62,845 nt of DNA from Streptantibioticus silvisoli (GTDB taxonomy: Bacteria; Actinomycetota; Actinomycetes; Streptomycetales; Streptomycetaceae), in the NCBI RefSeq assembly GCF_027947535.2, contig NZ_JAAGKO020000051.1, positions 1 through 62,845 on the forward strand. Direction: 5' to 3'. Numbering within the stretch: position 1 is the stretch's first letter; each line of letters begins with the position of its first letter. The notes below the pieces were generated by a model. The model was not told where the DNA came from. It ran no database searches and saw only the letters and a list, made by a program, of their open reading frames with translations. The position numbers were made by a program, and so were the translations under genes. Positions 36,170 to 44,336 of the stretch are shown piece after piece.

Positions 36170-36425
36170 GACGGCCGCCGGTGCGGGCCGCTCCGCGGGG
36201 GTACGGCAAGGGGCACGGCGGTGCGGACGGCTCCGCGGGTACGGCGGACGAAGCGGCACGTACGGGCTGCTCCGCAGGTGGGGCAGGCGGTGCGGGCTGC
36301 TCCGCAGGGGCGACAGGCTGTGCGGACGGTGCGGGCTGCTCCGCGGGTACGGCAAGGGGCGCGGACGGTGCGGACGGCTCCGCGGGTACGACACCCACTG
36401 CCGACCGCGTCCACCGCTCCGCGAC
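36170..36425. repeat. 39-bp tandem repeat array upstream of the helicase gene
   Basis: The anchor GCTCCGC recurs at 36190, 36230, 36269, 36299, 36338, 36377 and 36416: spacing 40, 39, 30, 39, 39, 39. The consensus unit contains GGTGCGGRCKGCTCCGCGGG and TACGGCAAGGGGCG-like filler. Every frame gives Arg/Ala/Pro or Val/Arg/Thr repeats; none has a ribosome site or family, so I call no gene in 36129-36586. Confidence 0.8.
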
Positions 36426-36586
36426 CACGGCGGCACGTCGGCCACGTCGACCACGTCAGCCAGCGCCGACGGCACCCACGCCCCGCGACACGACGAATCC
36501 GCGCAGACAAGCCATCCGTCGGATGAACGTGCCCGTGAACCGCCCGTCGGATGAACGTGCCGGCGGTCCGCAGAAGAACCCGGCCG

Positions 36587-37399
36587 TCACATGAAATGAC
36601 TGGTGCGGCGGTCGCGGACCATGAGGGCGGCACGTTTGTCCGGCAGGTCCAGCTCGGCGGCGAAGCGGAAGCCGGCGGTGAGGAACGCGGCGACCGAGGG
36701 GGTGTTGCGCAGATCGGGCTCGGCGACCACCCGGGCGCAGGCCGGGCGGCGGAGCAGGATCAGGTCGGCGACCGCCCGCAGCAGCGCGCCGCCGAGGCCG
36801 CGGCCGCGATCGGCGACCGTGCCGAGCAGCAGGTGGAGGCCGGTGTCGTGCGGGCGGGCCGGGTAGAAGCGGGCCAGCGGGTCGAGGTCGGCGCGGTAGA
36901 CCTCCCAGTAGCTCATGGGGGTGCCGTCGAGCACGCCGAGGCAGGGCGCGCTACGGCCGTCGCCGCCGAGCTGGCCGTCCAGATGGCGCCGGGTGGCCTC
37001 CTCCGGGCCGGCCAGCGCCCAGAACTCGGCGACGGACGGGTCGTTCATCCACCGGGTGATCAGCCGCAGATCGCGGCCCGGCTCGACGGGCAGCAGCTGG
37101 AACGTGCCGCGTTCGGTGTCCACCGGGCCCCAGCCGGGCAGGCCGTCGAGCAGGTCGCCGTAACGGCCGCCGCCGGGTTCGGCGGGCCAGGCGGTCCCCG
37201 TCGTGTCGAGCGGTCCGGCCAGGTCGGCGAGGTCGTCCGGCAGGGCCAGGTCCAGCGTGTCGTCCTCCGCGTCGAGCGCGAGGGCGCCGCCGCTGTCGCC
37301 GGGGGCGGAGCACTGCCGGTCGGCGGCCGGTGTGCCGGGTCCGTGGCGGGCGCCGGGGTCACCGTCGGAGGTGGTCGCGCTGAAGTCGGTGGGTGGCAT
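36587..37399 (-). CDS. siderophore-type GNAT acyltransferase (IucB/AlcB family)
   Basis: A 270-residue acyl-CoA transferase. The N-terminal 90 residues are low-complexity (Asp/Leu/Ala-rich). The catalytic domain follows with the family pattern: MNDPSVAEFWALAGPEEA, PMSYWEVYRADLDPLARFYP, DTGLHLLLG, DRGRGLGGALLRAV (acetyl-CoA loop) and ARVVAEPDLRNTPSVAAF then DKRAALMVRDR. Such enzymes acylate an N-hydroxylated diamine during siderophore assembly. The ATG at 37399 has GGAGG some way upstream (11-12 nt). It is the third gene of an operon with an NIS synthetase and a class III aminotransferase, 26 bp behind the synthetase. Confidence 0.87.
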   Translation of the reverse strand: MPPTDFSATTSDGDPGARHGPGTPAADRQCSAPGDSGGALALDAEDDTLDLALPDDLADLAGPLDTTGTAWPAEPGGGRYGDLLDGLPGWGPVDTERGTFQLLPVEPGRDLRLITRWMNDPSVAEFWALAGPEEATRRHLDGQLGGDGRSAPCLGVLDGTPMSYWEVYRADLDPLARFYPARPHDTGLHLLLGTVADRGRGLGGALLRAVADLILLRRPACARVVAEPDLRNTPSVAAFLTAGFRFAAELDLPDKRAALMVRDRRTSHFM

Positions 37400-37425
37400 C
37401 GGCGGCACACCCTCCTTGCCGTGGT

Positions 37426-39519
37426 TCACGCCGCTGGCGCGGCGAGGGGGTTGGTGAGGGTGACGTAGACGGACTGCGTGTCGACCGGGCCGACGAGCTC
37501 GTCCAGGCCGTTGAGGCGGGTGAGCAGGTTGGCCTTGCAGCGCAGGGTGGGGCTGTCGAGCAGCGTCCCGGGCAGCCCCGAGGCGTCCGGCACCGCGGCC
37601 TCGCGGGCCAGGAAGCGGCGGAACGCGGCCAGCAGGACGCGTTCGTCGGCGAGCCGCTGGGCACCGAACGCGCCGATCAGGCCGAGGACGTTGTTGATGC
37701 CCAGGTAGTACGCGAACCGCTCGTCGGCGACCGCGTCGTCGACGAAGGTCTCGCTGGCGGTGCCGATGCCGGGCAGCGCGCGGTCGAGCGCGGCGCGGCG
37801 GGAGGCGCGGAAGTAGTAGCCCTGGTTGTCGCGGAACCAGCCGCCGCGCGGCCAGCCGAGCGGGTCGAGGGCGACCAGGGTGTTCTGCTGGTGTGCCTCC
37901 AGAGCGATGCCCGCCTGGCCGTCGAGCCGCAGGATCGGGCGTACGACGGTGTCCAGGTAGCGCAGGAACCACTCGGTGCCGACCGCGCCGACCGGCCGCC
38001 CGGTGCGTTCGGCCAGTCGCAGCGTCAGCTCGGCCAGCCCGGAGCGCCACTCGCCGTGCGGTCCCGCGGCGGTCAGGCCGGCCAGGCAGACGACGGCGTC
38101 GCGCGGACCGAACGGGACGTGCCGCAGCACGACGTCCAGGCCGGTGACCGGTTCGCCGGACGGGCCGTCGACGGCGATCCAGGCGGGGTCGCGGACGATG
38201 TCGAAACCGGGGCACCCGGCCCGCCAGCGCCGGCCGACCGGACCGCGCAGCAGCCGGTTGACCTCGGCGCCGCGCAGGAGTTCCTTGCGCAGGTTCTCCC
38301 GGCGTGAGTTGGTGATGCGCAGCGCCAGCGACAGCTTCAGCATGGTGTCGGCGCCGGCCCGGTAGAGGGTGCGGACCGACGAGGTGGGGCGCCATGCCTC
38401 GCCCAGCGGGCCCAGGTCGCGCAGCAGTCCGGCGTTGAGCAGCGCGCGTACCCGTGGCCGTTCGCCCAGTTCCCGGGCCTGCCACGGGTGGACCGGCAGC
38501 GCGGCGGTGCCTTCGGGCAGCCGCAGACCGGGGCCGGCCAGCCGGGCGGTGAGAACGTCGGCGGGCACCGGGCGGCCGCCCTCCCGCCAGCCGGAGTCCA
38601 TCGCCAGGACCGAGCGGTCGACCGCCCACCAGTGCACCTGGAAGGCGCCGCGCGTCTCCGGGGAGTACGCGGACGTCTCGGCGTCGGACAGGCCCACGCG
38701 GCTCTTGGGCGACGGGTGCGCGGGGTGGCCGAGCACCAGCGCCTGCTCGGCGGCGAGGAACGGCGGGGTGCCCGGCGGCGCGGCCGGGCGGGCACGCCGG
38801 TCGGCGACGAACAGCGCGGTCCTGCGCACCGAGTCGGCGACCCGGGCCACCAGATCCGTCCGGTCCGCCACCGCTCCCCCGGCCGCTCCGGCCTCCCGGG
38901 CCAGCAGGGCGGCCAGCGTCACGGCGTCCACGGGGGCGCGCGGCGGAGCGGCATCGGGGGCGGGGGCGGAACCGGTGGCGCGCGGCGGCTCGGCGTCGGG
39001 GGCGGGGGCGGCGCCCGGGGAGCTGTCGGTCACCGGGGAGTCGGCGGCCACCGGCGGACCGTCGATCAGCGGTGGGCCGAACCGGTGGGTGCCGGCCGGC
39101 GACCAGTAGCGCACCGGTACCCGCAGGACGCACCCGGTGGCGGTCAGCGAAAGGCGCAGTACACCGTCGGCTCCGGGAACGGCGCCGGTCTCCCGGACCC
39201 AGCAGCGCAGCAGGTTTTCGGTGCCGACGGCGTCCGCGGTGGTGTAGGCGGCGGACAGGGCACCGCTGGCGCCGCCGGTGGGCACCGCCGCGGAAAGCCC
39301 GTTACCGGTACCGGCAGCGGCACCGCGCGTCGCGTCAGCGGTCGTCCGGGGCCGCCCGACCGCCCGCGCGGGCGACGTCGGCAGGCTCGTCGCGTCGGCC
39401 GCCCGGCTCGCCCCGATGTCGCCGGGTACCCGGCCCGTACCGGTGTCCCCCGTCGGTGCCGGTGACGAACGGGGCTGAGGAACGGCGGGGGACGCAGCGA
39501 GCGTGTCGGGGGTGGTCAT
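37426..39519 (-). CDS. NIS siderophore synthetase (IucA/IucC family)
   Basis: A 697-residue ATP-dependent synthetase that condenses a carboxylic acid (citrate or similar) with an amine or hydroxylamine. ATP-site motifs are GHPAHPSPKSR (264-274), TALPVHPWQ, SSVRTLYR, KLSLALRITNSRREN and LEAHQQNTLVAL with GWFRDNQGYYF. The first 100 residues are disordered. Residues 169-196 contain a 14-residue tandem duplication (APAPDAEPPRAT / APAPDAAPPRAP). The family norm is about 580-620 residues, so the extra length is the N-terminal disorder. Its ATG overlaps the stop of the aminotransferase (ATGA), which couples translation. Substrate class cannot be assigned by eye. Confidence 0.92.
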   Translation of the reverse strand: MTTPDTLAASPAVPQPRSSPAPTGDTGTGRVPGDIGASRAADATSLPTSPARAVGRPRTTADATRGAAAGTGNGLSAAVPTGGASGALSAAYTTADAVGTENLLRCWVRETGAVPGADGVLRLSLTATGCVLRVPVRYWSPAGTHRFGPPLIDGPPVAADSPVTDSSPGAAPAPDAEPPRATGSAPAPDAAPPRAPVDAVTLAALLAREAGAAGGAVADRTDLVARVADSVRRTALFVADRRARPAAPPGTPPFLAAEQALVLGHPAHPSPKSRVGLSDAETSAYSPETRGAFQVHWWAVDRSVLAMDSGWREGGRPVPADVLTARLAGPGLRLPEGTAALPVHPWQARELGERPRVRALLNAGLLRDLGPLGEAWRPTSSVRTLYRAGADTMLKLSLALRITNSRRENLRKELLRGAEVNRLLRGPVGRRWRAGCPGFDIVRDPAWIAVDGPSGEPVTGLDVVLRHVPFGPRDAVVCLAGLTAAGPHGEWRSGLAELTLRLAERTGRPVGAVGTEWFLRYLDTVVRPILRLDGQAGIALEAHQQNTLVALDPLGWPRGGWFRDNQGYYFRASRRAALDRALPGIGTASETFVDDAVADERFAYYLGINNVLGLIGAFGAQRLADERVLLAAFRRFLAREAAVPDASGLPGTLLDSPTLRCKANLLTRLNGLDELVGPVDTQSVYVTLTNPLAAPAA
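38932..39015. repeat. 42-bp in-frame tandem duplication in the NIS synthetase gene
   Basis: Copies at 38932-38973 and 38974-39015 share GGCGCGCGGCGG and CGGGGGCGGGGGCGG blocks in the same order. They encode two 14-residue Pro/Ala/Asp units in a loop of the N-terminal region. Confidence 0.75.
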
Positions 39520-40973
39520 GTCGTGCTCCGGTGGGTGGTGCGTTCCGCGGCGGCGATGGCGTCGGAGAGGCGGTCGAGGACGGCCTCGGCCTGCTCGTCG
39601 GTGATGGTCAGCGGCGGCAGCAGGCGAACGACGGCACTGTGGCGGCCGCCGAGTTCGACGATGAGGCCGCGGCGCAGGGCCTCGGCGCGGACGGCGGCGG
39701 CCAGTCGGGGGGCGGCGGGCAGGGCGCCGTATTCGTCACGATCGGCCTCGGCGTCGACCAGTTCGACGCCGATCATCAGACCGCGGCCGCGGACGTCGCC
39801 GATGCCGGGGTAGTGCGCGGCCAGTCCCCGCAGCCGGGTGGTCATGCGGGCGCCGAGCACGTCGGCGCGGTGGGCGAGGTTGTTCGCGGCGACGTACCGC
39901 AGGGTGGCGGTGCCGGCGGCCATGGCCAGCTGGTTGCCGCGGAAGGTGCCGGCGTGGGCGCCCGGCCGCCAGACATCGAGTTCCTCGCGGTAGACGATGA
40001 CGGCCAGCGGGAGGCTGCCGCCGATGGCCTTGGACAGCACCATCACGTCGGGCACGACACCGGCGTGGTCCACCCCCCAGAACGTGCCGGTACGGCCGAC
40101 GCCGGTCTGCACCTCGTCGGCGATGAGCGGGATGCCGCGTTCGGCGGTGACGCGGCGCATGTCGCGCAGCCAGGCGTCCGGGGCGGGGATGACGCCGCCT
40201 TCGCCCTGCACCGGTTCGACGATCATCCCGGCGGGGGGCTGGATGCCGCCCTTGGGGTCGTCGAGCAGGCTGGTCGTCCAGCGGGTGGCCAGCCGGGCGC
40301 CCTGGGTGCCGCCGACGCCGAACGGGCAGCGGTAGTCGTAGGGGTAGGGCAGCCGGGTCACCCCGGAGTCGGCCCCGCCGGCCGCGCTCCGCGCCTCGGT
40401 GTCCGCCGTGACGGCCAGCGCGGCGGACGTCATGCCGTGGTAGGCACCGGTGAACGCCAGCAGTCCGCCGCGGCCGGTGGCGGTGCGGACCAGCTTGACG
40501 GCGGCCTCGACCGCGTCGGTGCCGGCCGGGCCGCAGAACTGCACGCGGGCGTGGTCGGCGAGTTCGGGCGGGAGCGTCTCGAACAGGGCGGTGGTGAAGG
40601 CGTCCTTGACCGGGGTGGCGAGGTCGAGCGTGTGCAGGGGGGCGCCGGAGTCGAGGACGGCGCGGATGGCCTCCAGGACGACGGGGTGGTTGTGGCCCAG
40701 GGCCAGGGAGCCGGCGCCGGTCAGGCAGTCGAGGTACCGGCGGCCGTCGGCGCCCTCGATCATCATGCCGCGGGCCCGTACCGGGACGATCGGCAGCGAC
40801 GTGGCGTAGGTGCGGGCGGCGGACTCGCGGGCGGCCTGCCGGCCCAGGATGGCGGCCGGCCCGGTGTCCCCGGCCGGTTCCGGTGCGCCGGGCGCCGCGG
40901 CTTCCGGCACGCCGGGCGCCGCCGGGGTCGGGCCGCGACGCGGTGGCGGTGCGAGTGACGGCGATCCGGTCAC
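39516..40973 (-). CDS. class III aminotransferase (diaminobutyrate-2-oxoglutarate type)
   Basis: A 485-residue PLP enzyme. After a Pro/Ala-rich leader of about 40 residues the fold shows GAGSLALGHNHPVVLEAI, FCGPAGTDAVEAAVKL (cofactor phosphate), GAYHGMTSAAL, IADEVQTGVGRTG with Asp286 and the Schiff-base Lys315 in LSKAIGGSLPLAVI. This is the signature of 2,4-diaminobutyrate transaminases, which supply diamine precursors for siderophores of the schizokinen/rhizobactin kind. A decarboxylase and an N-monooxygenase expected for such a route are not in this window. The start is GTG at 40973 with GGGAGGT upstream; that site lies in a perfect palindrome. First gene of the trio. Confidence 0.9.
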   Translation of the reverse strand: MTGSPSLAPPPRRGPTPAAPGVPEAAAPGAPEPAGDTGPAAILGRQAARESAARTYATSLPIVPVRARGMMIEGADGRRYLDCLTGAGSLALGHNHPVVLEAIRAVLDSGAPLHTLDLATPVKDAFTTALFETLPPELADHARVQFCGPAGTDAVEAAVKLVRTATGRGGLLAFTGAYHGMTSAALAVTADTEARSAAGGADSGVTRLPYPYDYRCPFGVGGTQGARLATRWTTSLLDDPKGGIQPPAGMIVEPVQGEGGVIPAPDAWLRDMRRVTAERGIPLIADEVQTGVGRTGTFWGVDHAGVVPDVMVLSKAIGGSLPLAVIVYREELDVWRPGAHAGTFRGNQLAMAAGTATLRYVAANNLAHRADVLGARMTTRLRGLAAHYPGIGDVRGRGLMIGVELVDAEADRDEYGALPAAPRLAAAVRAEALRRGLIVELGGRHSAVVRLLPPLTITDEQAEAVLDRLSDAIAAAERTTHRSTT

Positions 40974-40981
40974 GGTGCGCT

Positions 40982-40995
40982 ACCTCCCGGGAGGT
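40982..40995. promoter_or_regulatory. palindrome covering the ribosome site of the siderophore operon
   Basis: ACCTCCCGGGAGGT is a perfect 14-bp palindrome; on the minus strand its GGGAGGT half is the Shine-Dalgarno of the aminotransferase gene. A protein bound here, or base-pairing in the mRNA, could block the operon. No iron box (TTAGGTTAGGCTAACCTAA type) was found in 40974-41211. Confidence 0.4.
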
Positions 40996-41161
40996 TGACG
41001 GAGTGGGGTCTCCCTCAGGTATCAACGCCCGGCCGCGCGACGGGCAACGGTCTGGCGGGCGTGACGTTGACCGCCGGTGACCCCCATGGCGTCGAGCCTT
41101 CACAGGGGAACCACCGGCCCGCCCCGAACCGTCCCCGATCACGAAGGCATCATGGGGGCGG

Positions 41162-41177
41162 CCCCGGCATGCCGGGG
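41162..41177. promoter_or_regulatory. 16-bp perfect palindrome upstream of the exported protease
   Basis: CCCCGGCATGCCGGGG lies 35-50 bp before the protease start. It is a candidate operator or transcript hairpin. Confidence 0.35.
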
Positions 41178-41211
41178 TGATGTCAAAGACACAACAGGGG
41201 GGCACAACTCC

Positions 41212-42390
41212 ATGTCACGCATTCGCCGTTCCGGTGTGGCGGCGGTCGCCGTCGCCGCGGCGCTCGCCATGTCGGCCACGGCGTGCGGCGCCAAGGACAC
41301 CAGCGCCGGCGCCGCACCGAGCGTCACCGCGTCACCGTCGACCGCCGCGCCGACAGCGCACCTTCCGCACCTGCCGCTGCCCAGCGGTCTGCCGACCAGC
41401 CTGAAGGACCTGCGCAAGTGGCAGGACGGCGACTGGAAGAACTGGAAGGACTGGGGCCAGCTCGCGCACGCGGCGGCGGCGTTCGCCAACCCGATCATCA
41501 AGGACCTGTGGAAGCCGGCGCGGATGAGCCAGGCCCGGCCGGAGACGCCGGACCAGGTGCCGGCCAGTGTCGGGCGGGACAAGGGCGTGACGGACCCCGA
41601 GCCGGCGCCGGTGACCGCGCAGGCCGTGGCCACGCCCTACCACCAGTACCAGGCGGCGGTGGGCAAGGTCTTCTTCGACAGCCCGCAGGGGCCGATGGTG
41701 TGCTCCGGCACGGTGGTCCAGGACCCGGCGCACCCGGGCAAGTCCGACCTGGTGTGGACCGCGGGCCACTGCGTGCACCGCGGTGCGAAGGGCGGCTGGT
41801 ACCGCAACATCGCGTTCGTGCCGTCGTACAACGATCACGCGCTGCCGTCCTCGCAGGTCAGTACCGCACCCGAGTCGCAGGTCGCGCCGTACGGCGTGTG
41901 GTGGGCGGACTGGGCGCAGACCTCGAACCAGTGGATATCCACCGGTGAGGAGACCGGCGGGACCGGTTCACCCTACGACTACGCGATCCTGCACGTGAAG
42001 CCGGAGAAGGGCACGGGCAAGTCGTTGCAGGAGACCGTCGGCGCGGCGATGCCGGTGTGGTTCGACGCGCCCTCCGCGTCGGCGCTCCCGTCACTGACCG
42101 CGTTCGGGTACCCGGCGGCCCCGCCGTTCGACGGCCAGCGGATGTACGACTGCCCGGCCAGGCCCGGACGTCTGTCGCTGGACACCTCCGCGCCCACCGA
42201 GTACCGCATCGGCTGCACGATGACCGGCGGTTCGTCCGGCGGCGGCTGGTTCGCCAAGAAGCCCGACGGCACGGTGGCGCTGGTGTCGAACACCTCGATA
42301 GGCCCGCAGGCCAACACCTGGCTGGCCGGCCCGTACCTGGGCCCGGTCGCACAGGGCGTATTCGACGCGATGGAGAAGAAGATCGGCTAG
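41212..42390 (+). CDS. exported trypsin/V8-like serine protease, probable lipoprotein
   Basis: A 392-residue protein. The export signal (MSRIRRSGVAAVAVAAALAMSA..) ends in ATAC with Cys25, which makes a lipoprotein plausible although the lipobox lacks the usual Leu. A Pro/Ser/Thr linker precedes a Trp-rich segment (WQDGDWKNWKDWGQ) and the protease domain with His186 (TAGHCVH), Asp256 (YDYAILHV) and Ser342 (GGSSGGGW). The active-site serine context GSSGG rather than GDSGG is seen in S1 enzymes of the glutamyl/V8 type. Additional Cys pairs (Cys164-Cys187; Cys314-Cys335) likely form disulfides. ATG at 41212 has AGGGGGG 9-10 nt upstream. It is divergent from the siderophore operon. Confidence 0.9.
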   Translation: MSRIRRSGVAAVAVAAALAMSATACGAKDTSAGAAPSVTASPSTAAPTAHLPHLPLPSGLPTSLKDLRKWQDGDWKNWKDWGQLAHAAAAFANPIIKDLWKPARMSQARPETPDQVPASVGRDKGVTDPEPAPVTAQAVATPYHQYQAAVGKVFFDSPQGPMVCSGTVVQDPAHPGKSDLVWTAGHCVHRGAKGGWYRNIAFVPSYNDHALPSSQVSTAPESQVAPYGVWWADWAQTSNQWISTGEETGGTGSPYDYAILHVKPEKGTGKSLQETVGAAMPVWFDAPSASALPSLTAFGYPAAPPFDGQRMYDCPARPGRLSLDTSAPTEYRIGCTMTGGSSGGGWFAKKPDGTVALVSNTSIGPQANTWLAGPYLGPVAQGVFDAMEKKIG

Positions 42391-42489
42391 TCGCACCGCA
42401 GCACCTCGGGCGTTCGGGGGCCCGGCCCGCACGAGGCCGTCCCCGGACGTCACCGGGACCCGGCGCGATGCCAGGGCCCGGCGCGACGA

Positions 42490-42530
42490 CGAGGGCCCGT
42501 ACCCCCGGTGACCGGGGGTACGGGCCCTCG
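42490..42530. terminator. perfect 41-bp bidirectional terminator
   Basis: Arms CGAGGGCCCGTACCCCCGGT and its exact complement flank a single G. It stands 100 bp after the protease stop and 17 bp after the hflX stop on the other strand, so it separates two convergent genes. Confidence 0.85.
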
Positions 42531-42546
42531 TGGTGTGCGGGCCGGG

Positions 42547-44064
42547 TCAGCCCTGGGCGGCGGTGAGCGCGTAGGGGCTGAGCTCGGCCGCGAGGTCGTC
42601 GTGGACCAGGGCGGTCAGCAGCGTGCCCTCCGCGGTGTGCTCCTCGCTCAGTACCTCGCCGGCGGCGTGCACCCGGGAGACCAGGCCGCCGTGGGTGTAC
42701 GGCACGAGGGCCTCGACGCGGGCCGCCGGGCGCGGGAGGCGCTCGTCGATGATCGCCAGGAGTTCCTCGATGCCGAGGCCGGAGCGGGCCGAGACGGCGA
42801 TCGCGTTCCGCTCCTCGCGCAGCAGGCGCTGCAGGACGAGCGGGTCGGCGGCGTCGGCCTTGTTGACGATGACGATCTCCGGCACGTCGATGGCGCCCAC
42901 CTCGCGCAGCACCTCGCGGACGGCGGCCAGTTGCTCCTCCGGAACCGCGTGGGAACCGTCGACGACGTGCAGCACCAGGTCGGCGTCGCCGACCTCCTCC
43001 ATGGTGGAGCGGAACGCCTCCACCAGGTGGTGCGGCAGATGCCGGACGAATCCGACGGTGTCGGCCAGGGTGTACAGCCGCCCGCTGGGGGTCTCGGCGC
43101 GGCGCACGGTCGGGTCCAGGGTGGCGAACAGCGCGTTCTCCACCAGGACGCCGGCGCCGGTGAGCCGGTTGAGCAGCGAGGACTTGCCGGCGTTGGTGTA
43201 GCCGGCGATGGCGACCGACGGCACCTGGTGGCGCTTGCGTTCCTGGCGCTTGAGGTCGCGGCTGGTCTTCATCTCCGCGATCTCCCGGCGCATCTTCGCC
43301 ATCTTCTCGCGGATACGGCGCCGGTCGGTCTCGATCTTCGTCTCACCGGGACCACGGGTGGCCATGCCGCCACCGGAGGAGCCGGAGCCACCGCCACCCA
43401 TCTGCCGGGACAGCGACGCGCCCCAGCCGCGCAGCCGCGGCAGCATGTACTGCATCTGGGCGAGCGAGACCTGCGCCTTGCCCTCCCGGGACTTGGCGTG
43501 CTGGGCGAAGATGTCCAGGATCAGGGCGGTGCGGTCGACCACCTTGACCTTGACGACGTCCTCCAGGTGGATGAGCTGACCGGGGCTCAGCTCGCCGTCG
43601 CAGACCACCGTGTCCGCGCCGGTCTCCAGGACGATGTCGCGCAGCTCCTGGGCCTTGCCGGAGCCGATGTACGTGGCGGCGTCGGGCTTGTCGCGGCGCT
43701 GGATGACGCCGTCGAGCACCATGGCGCCGGCGGTCTCGGCCAGGGCGGCGAGTTCCGCGAGGGAACCCTCGGCCTCCTGGGCGGTGCCGTCGGTCCACAC
43801 GCCGACCAGCACCACGCGTTCCAGGCGCAGCTGCCGGTACTCGACCTCGGTGACGTCCTCGAGTTCGGTGGACAGGCCCGCCACCCGGCGCAGTGACGCG
43901 CGGTCGGAGCGGTCGAGCTGGTCACCGTCACGGTCACCGTCGGTGAGCCGGCTCCACTGTGCGTCCTCCTCCATCAAGGCCTTGGCCCGCAGGCCCTCCG
44001 GAAGACGCCGGCCCGGGGCCGGGTTGGATGCGGAAGAGGAAGAGGAAGAGGAGGAGAAGGTCAT
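42547..44064 (-). CDS. hflX: GTPase HflX
   Basis: A 505-residue ribosome-associated GTPase that helps rescue or split stalled ribosomes. The N-terminal HflX domain includes ERVVLVGVWTDG, DAATYIGSGKAQEL and LSPGQLIHLEDVV. A linker with GGGGSGSSGGG follows and then the conserved RGPGETKIETDRRRIREK. The G domain has AIAGYTNAGKSSLLNRL (P-loop), DTVGFVRHLPHHLVEAF (switch II), NKAD and a C-terminal tail. Residues 4-11 are a poly-serine run encoded by a TCTTCC hexanucleotide repeat. The ATG at 44064 is the first in frame; its ribosome site is weak (TGGGA), and a start further in (MEEDAQW) would remove the serine run. Confidence 0.95.
   Translation of the reverse strand: MTFSSSSSSSSASNPAPGRRLPEGLRAKALMEEDAQWSRLTDGDRDGDQLDRSDRASLRRVAGLSTELEDVTEVEYRQLRLERVVLVGVWTDGTAQEAEGSLAELAALAETAGAMVLDGVIQRRDKPDAATYIGSGKAQELRDIVLETGADTVVCDGELSPGQLIHLEDVVKVKVVDRTALILDIFAQHAKSREGKAQVSLAQMQYMLPRLRGWGASLSRQMGGGGSGSSGGGMATRGPGETKIETDRRRIREKMAKMRREIAEMKTSRDLKRQERKRHQVPSVAIAGYTNAGKSSLLNRLTGAGVLVENALFATLDPTVRRAETPSGRLYTLADTVGFVRHLPHHLVEAFRSTMEEVGDADLVLHVVDGSHAVPEEQLAAVREVLREVGAIDVPEIVIVNKADAADPLVLQRLLREERNAIAVSARSGLGIEELLAIIDERLPRPAARVEALVPYTHGGLVSRVHAAGEVLSEEHTAEGTLLTALVHDDLAAELSPYALTAAQG
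44030..44056 (-). repeat. hflX: hexanucleotide repeat encoding poly-Ser in hflX
   Basis: On the plus strand GAAGAG/GAGGAA units follow one another (about four copies plus GAGGAG). Read on the minus strand they give consecutive Ser codons at the N-terminus of HflX. Length change by slippage would not break the frame. Confidence 0.7.
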
Positions 44065-44336
44065 CGGGTCCCATCGTCGAGGAAGGTCGGCGGGCGGGTG
44101 CCGCCGCTCAGAGGCAGTGTGCCCCGTTGTCAGCCGTACGGAACAACGCGTCAGGCTCCAGGGGGATTCCCGCGGCCGCCACCGGGGCGGCCCGGCGTCG
44201 ATGGTCGCACGGCCGCCCCCGCCCGGTCACGCGGGTTTCGGCGACGGAGGCGCCGGTGGTTCTCGTGACGTGATACGTCCGGTTCGCGCACGCCGCCCCA
44301 CGTGATGTCCCGTCCGTCGAGACCGCTTCTCCGACG

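Noticed and set aside
36221-36526. Val/Arg/Thr-rich open frame in the 39-bp array
   Set aside because: Composition follows the DNA repeat; no ribosome site and no family.
40974-41211. Iron box for the siderophore-type operon
   Set aside because: No TTAGGTTAGGCTAACCTAA-like match on either strand.
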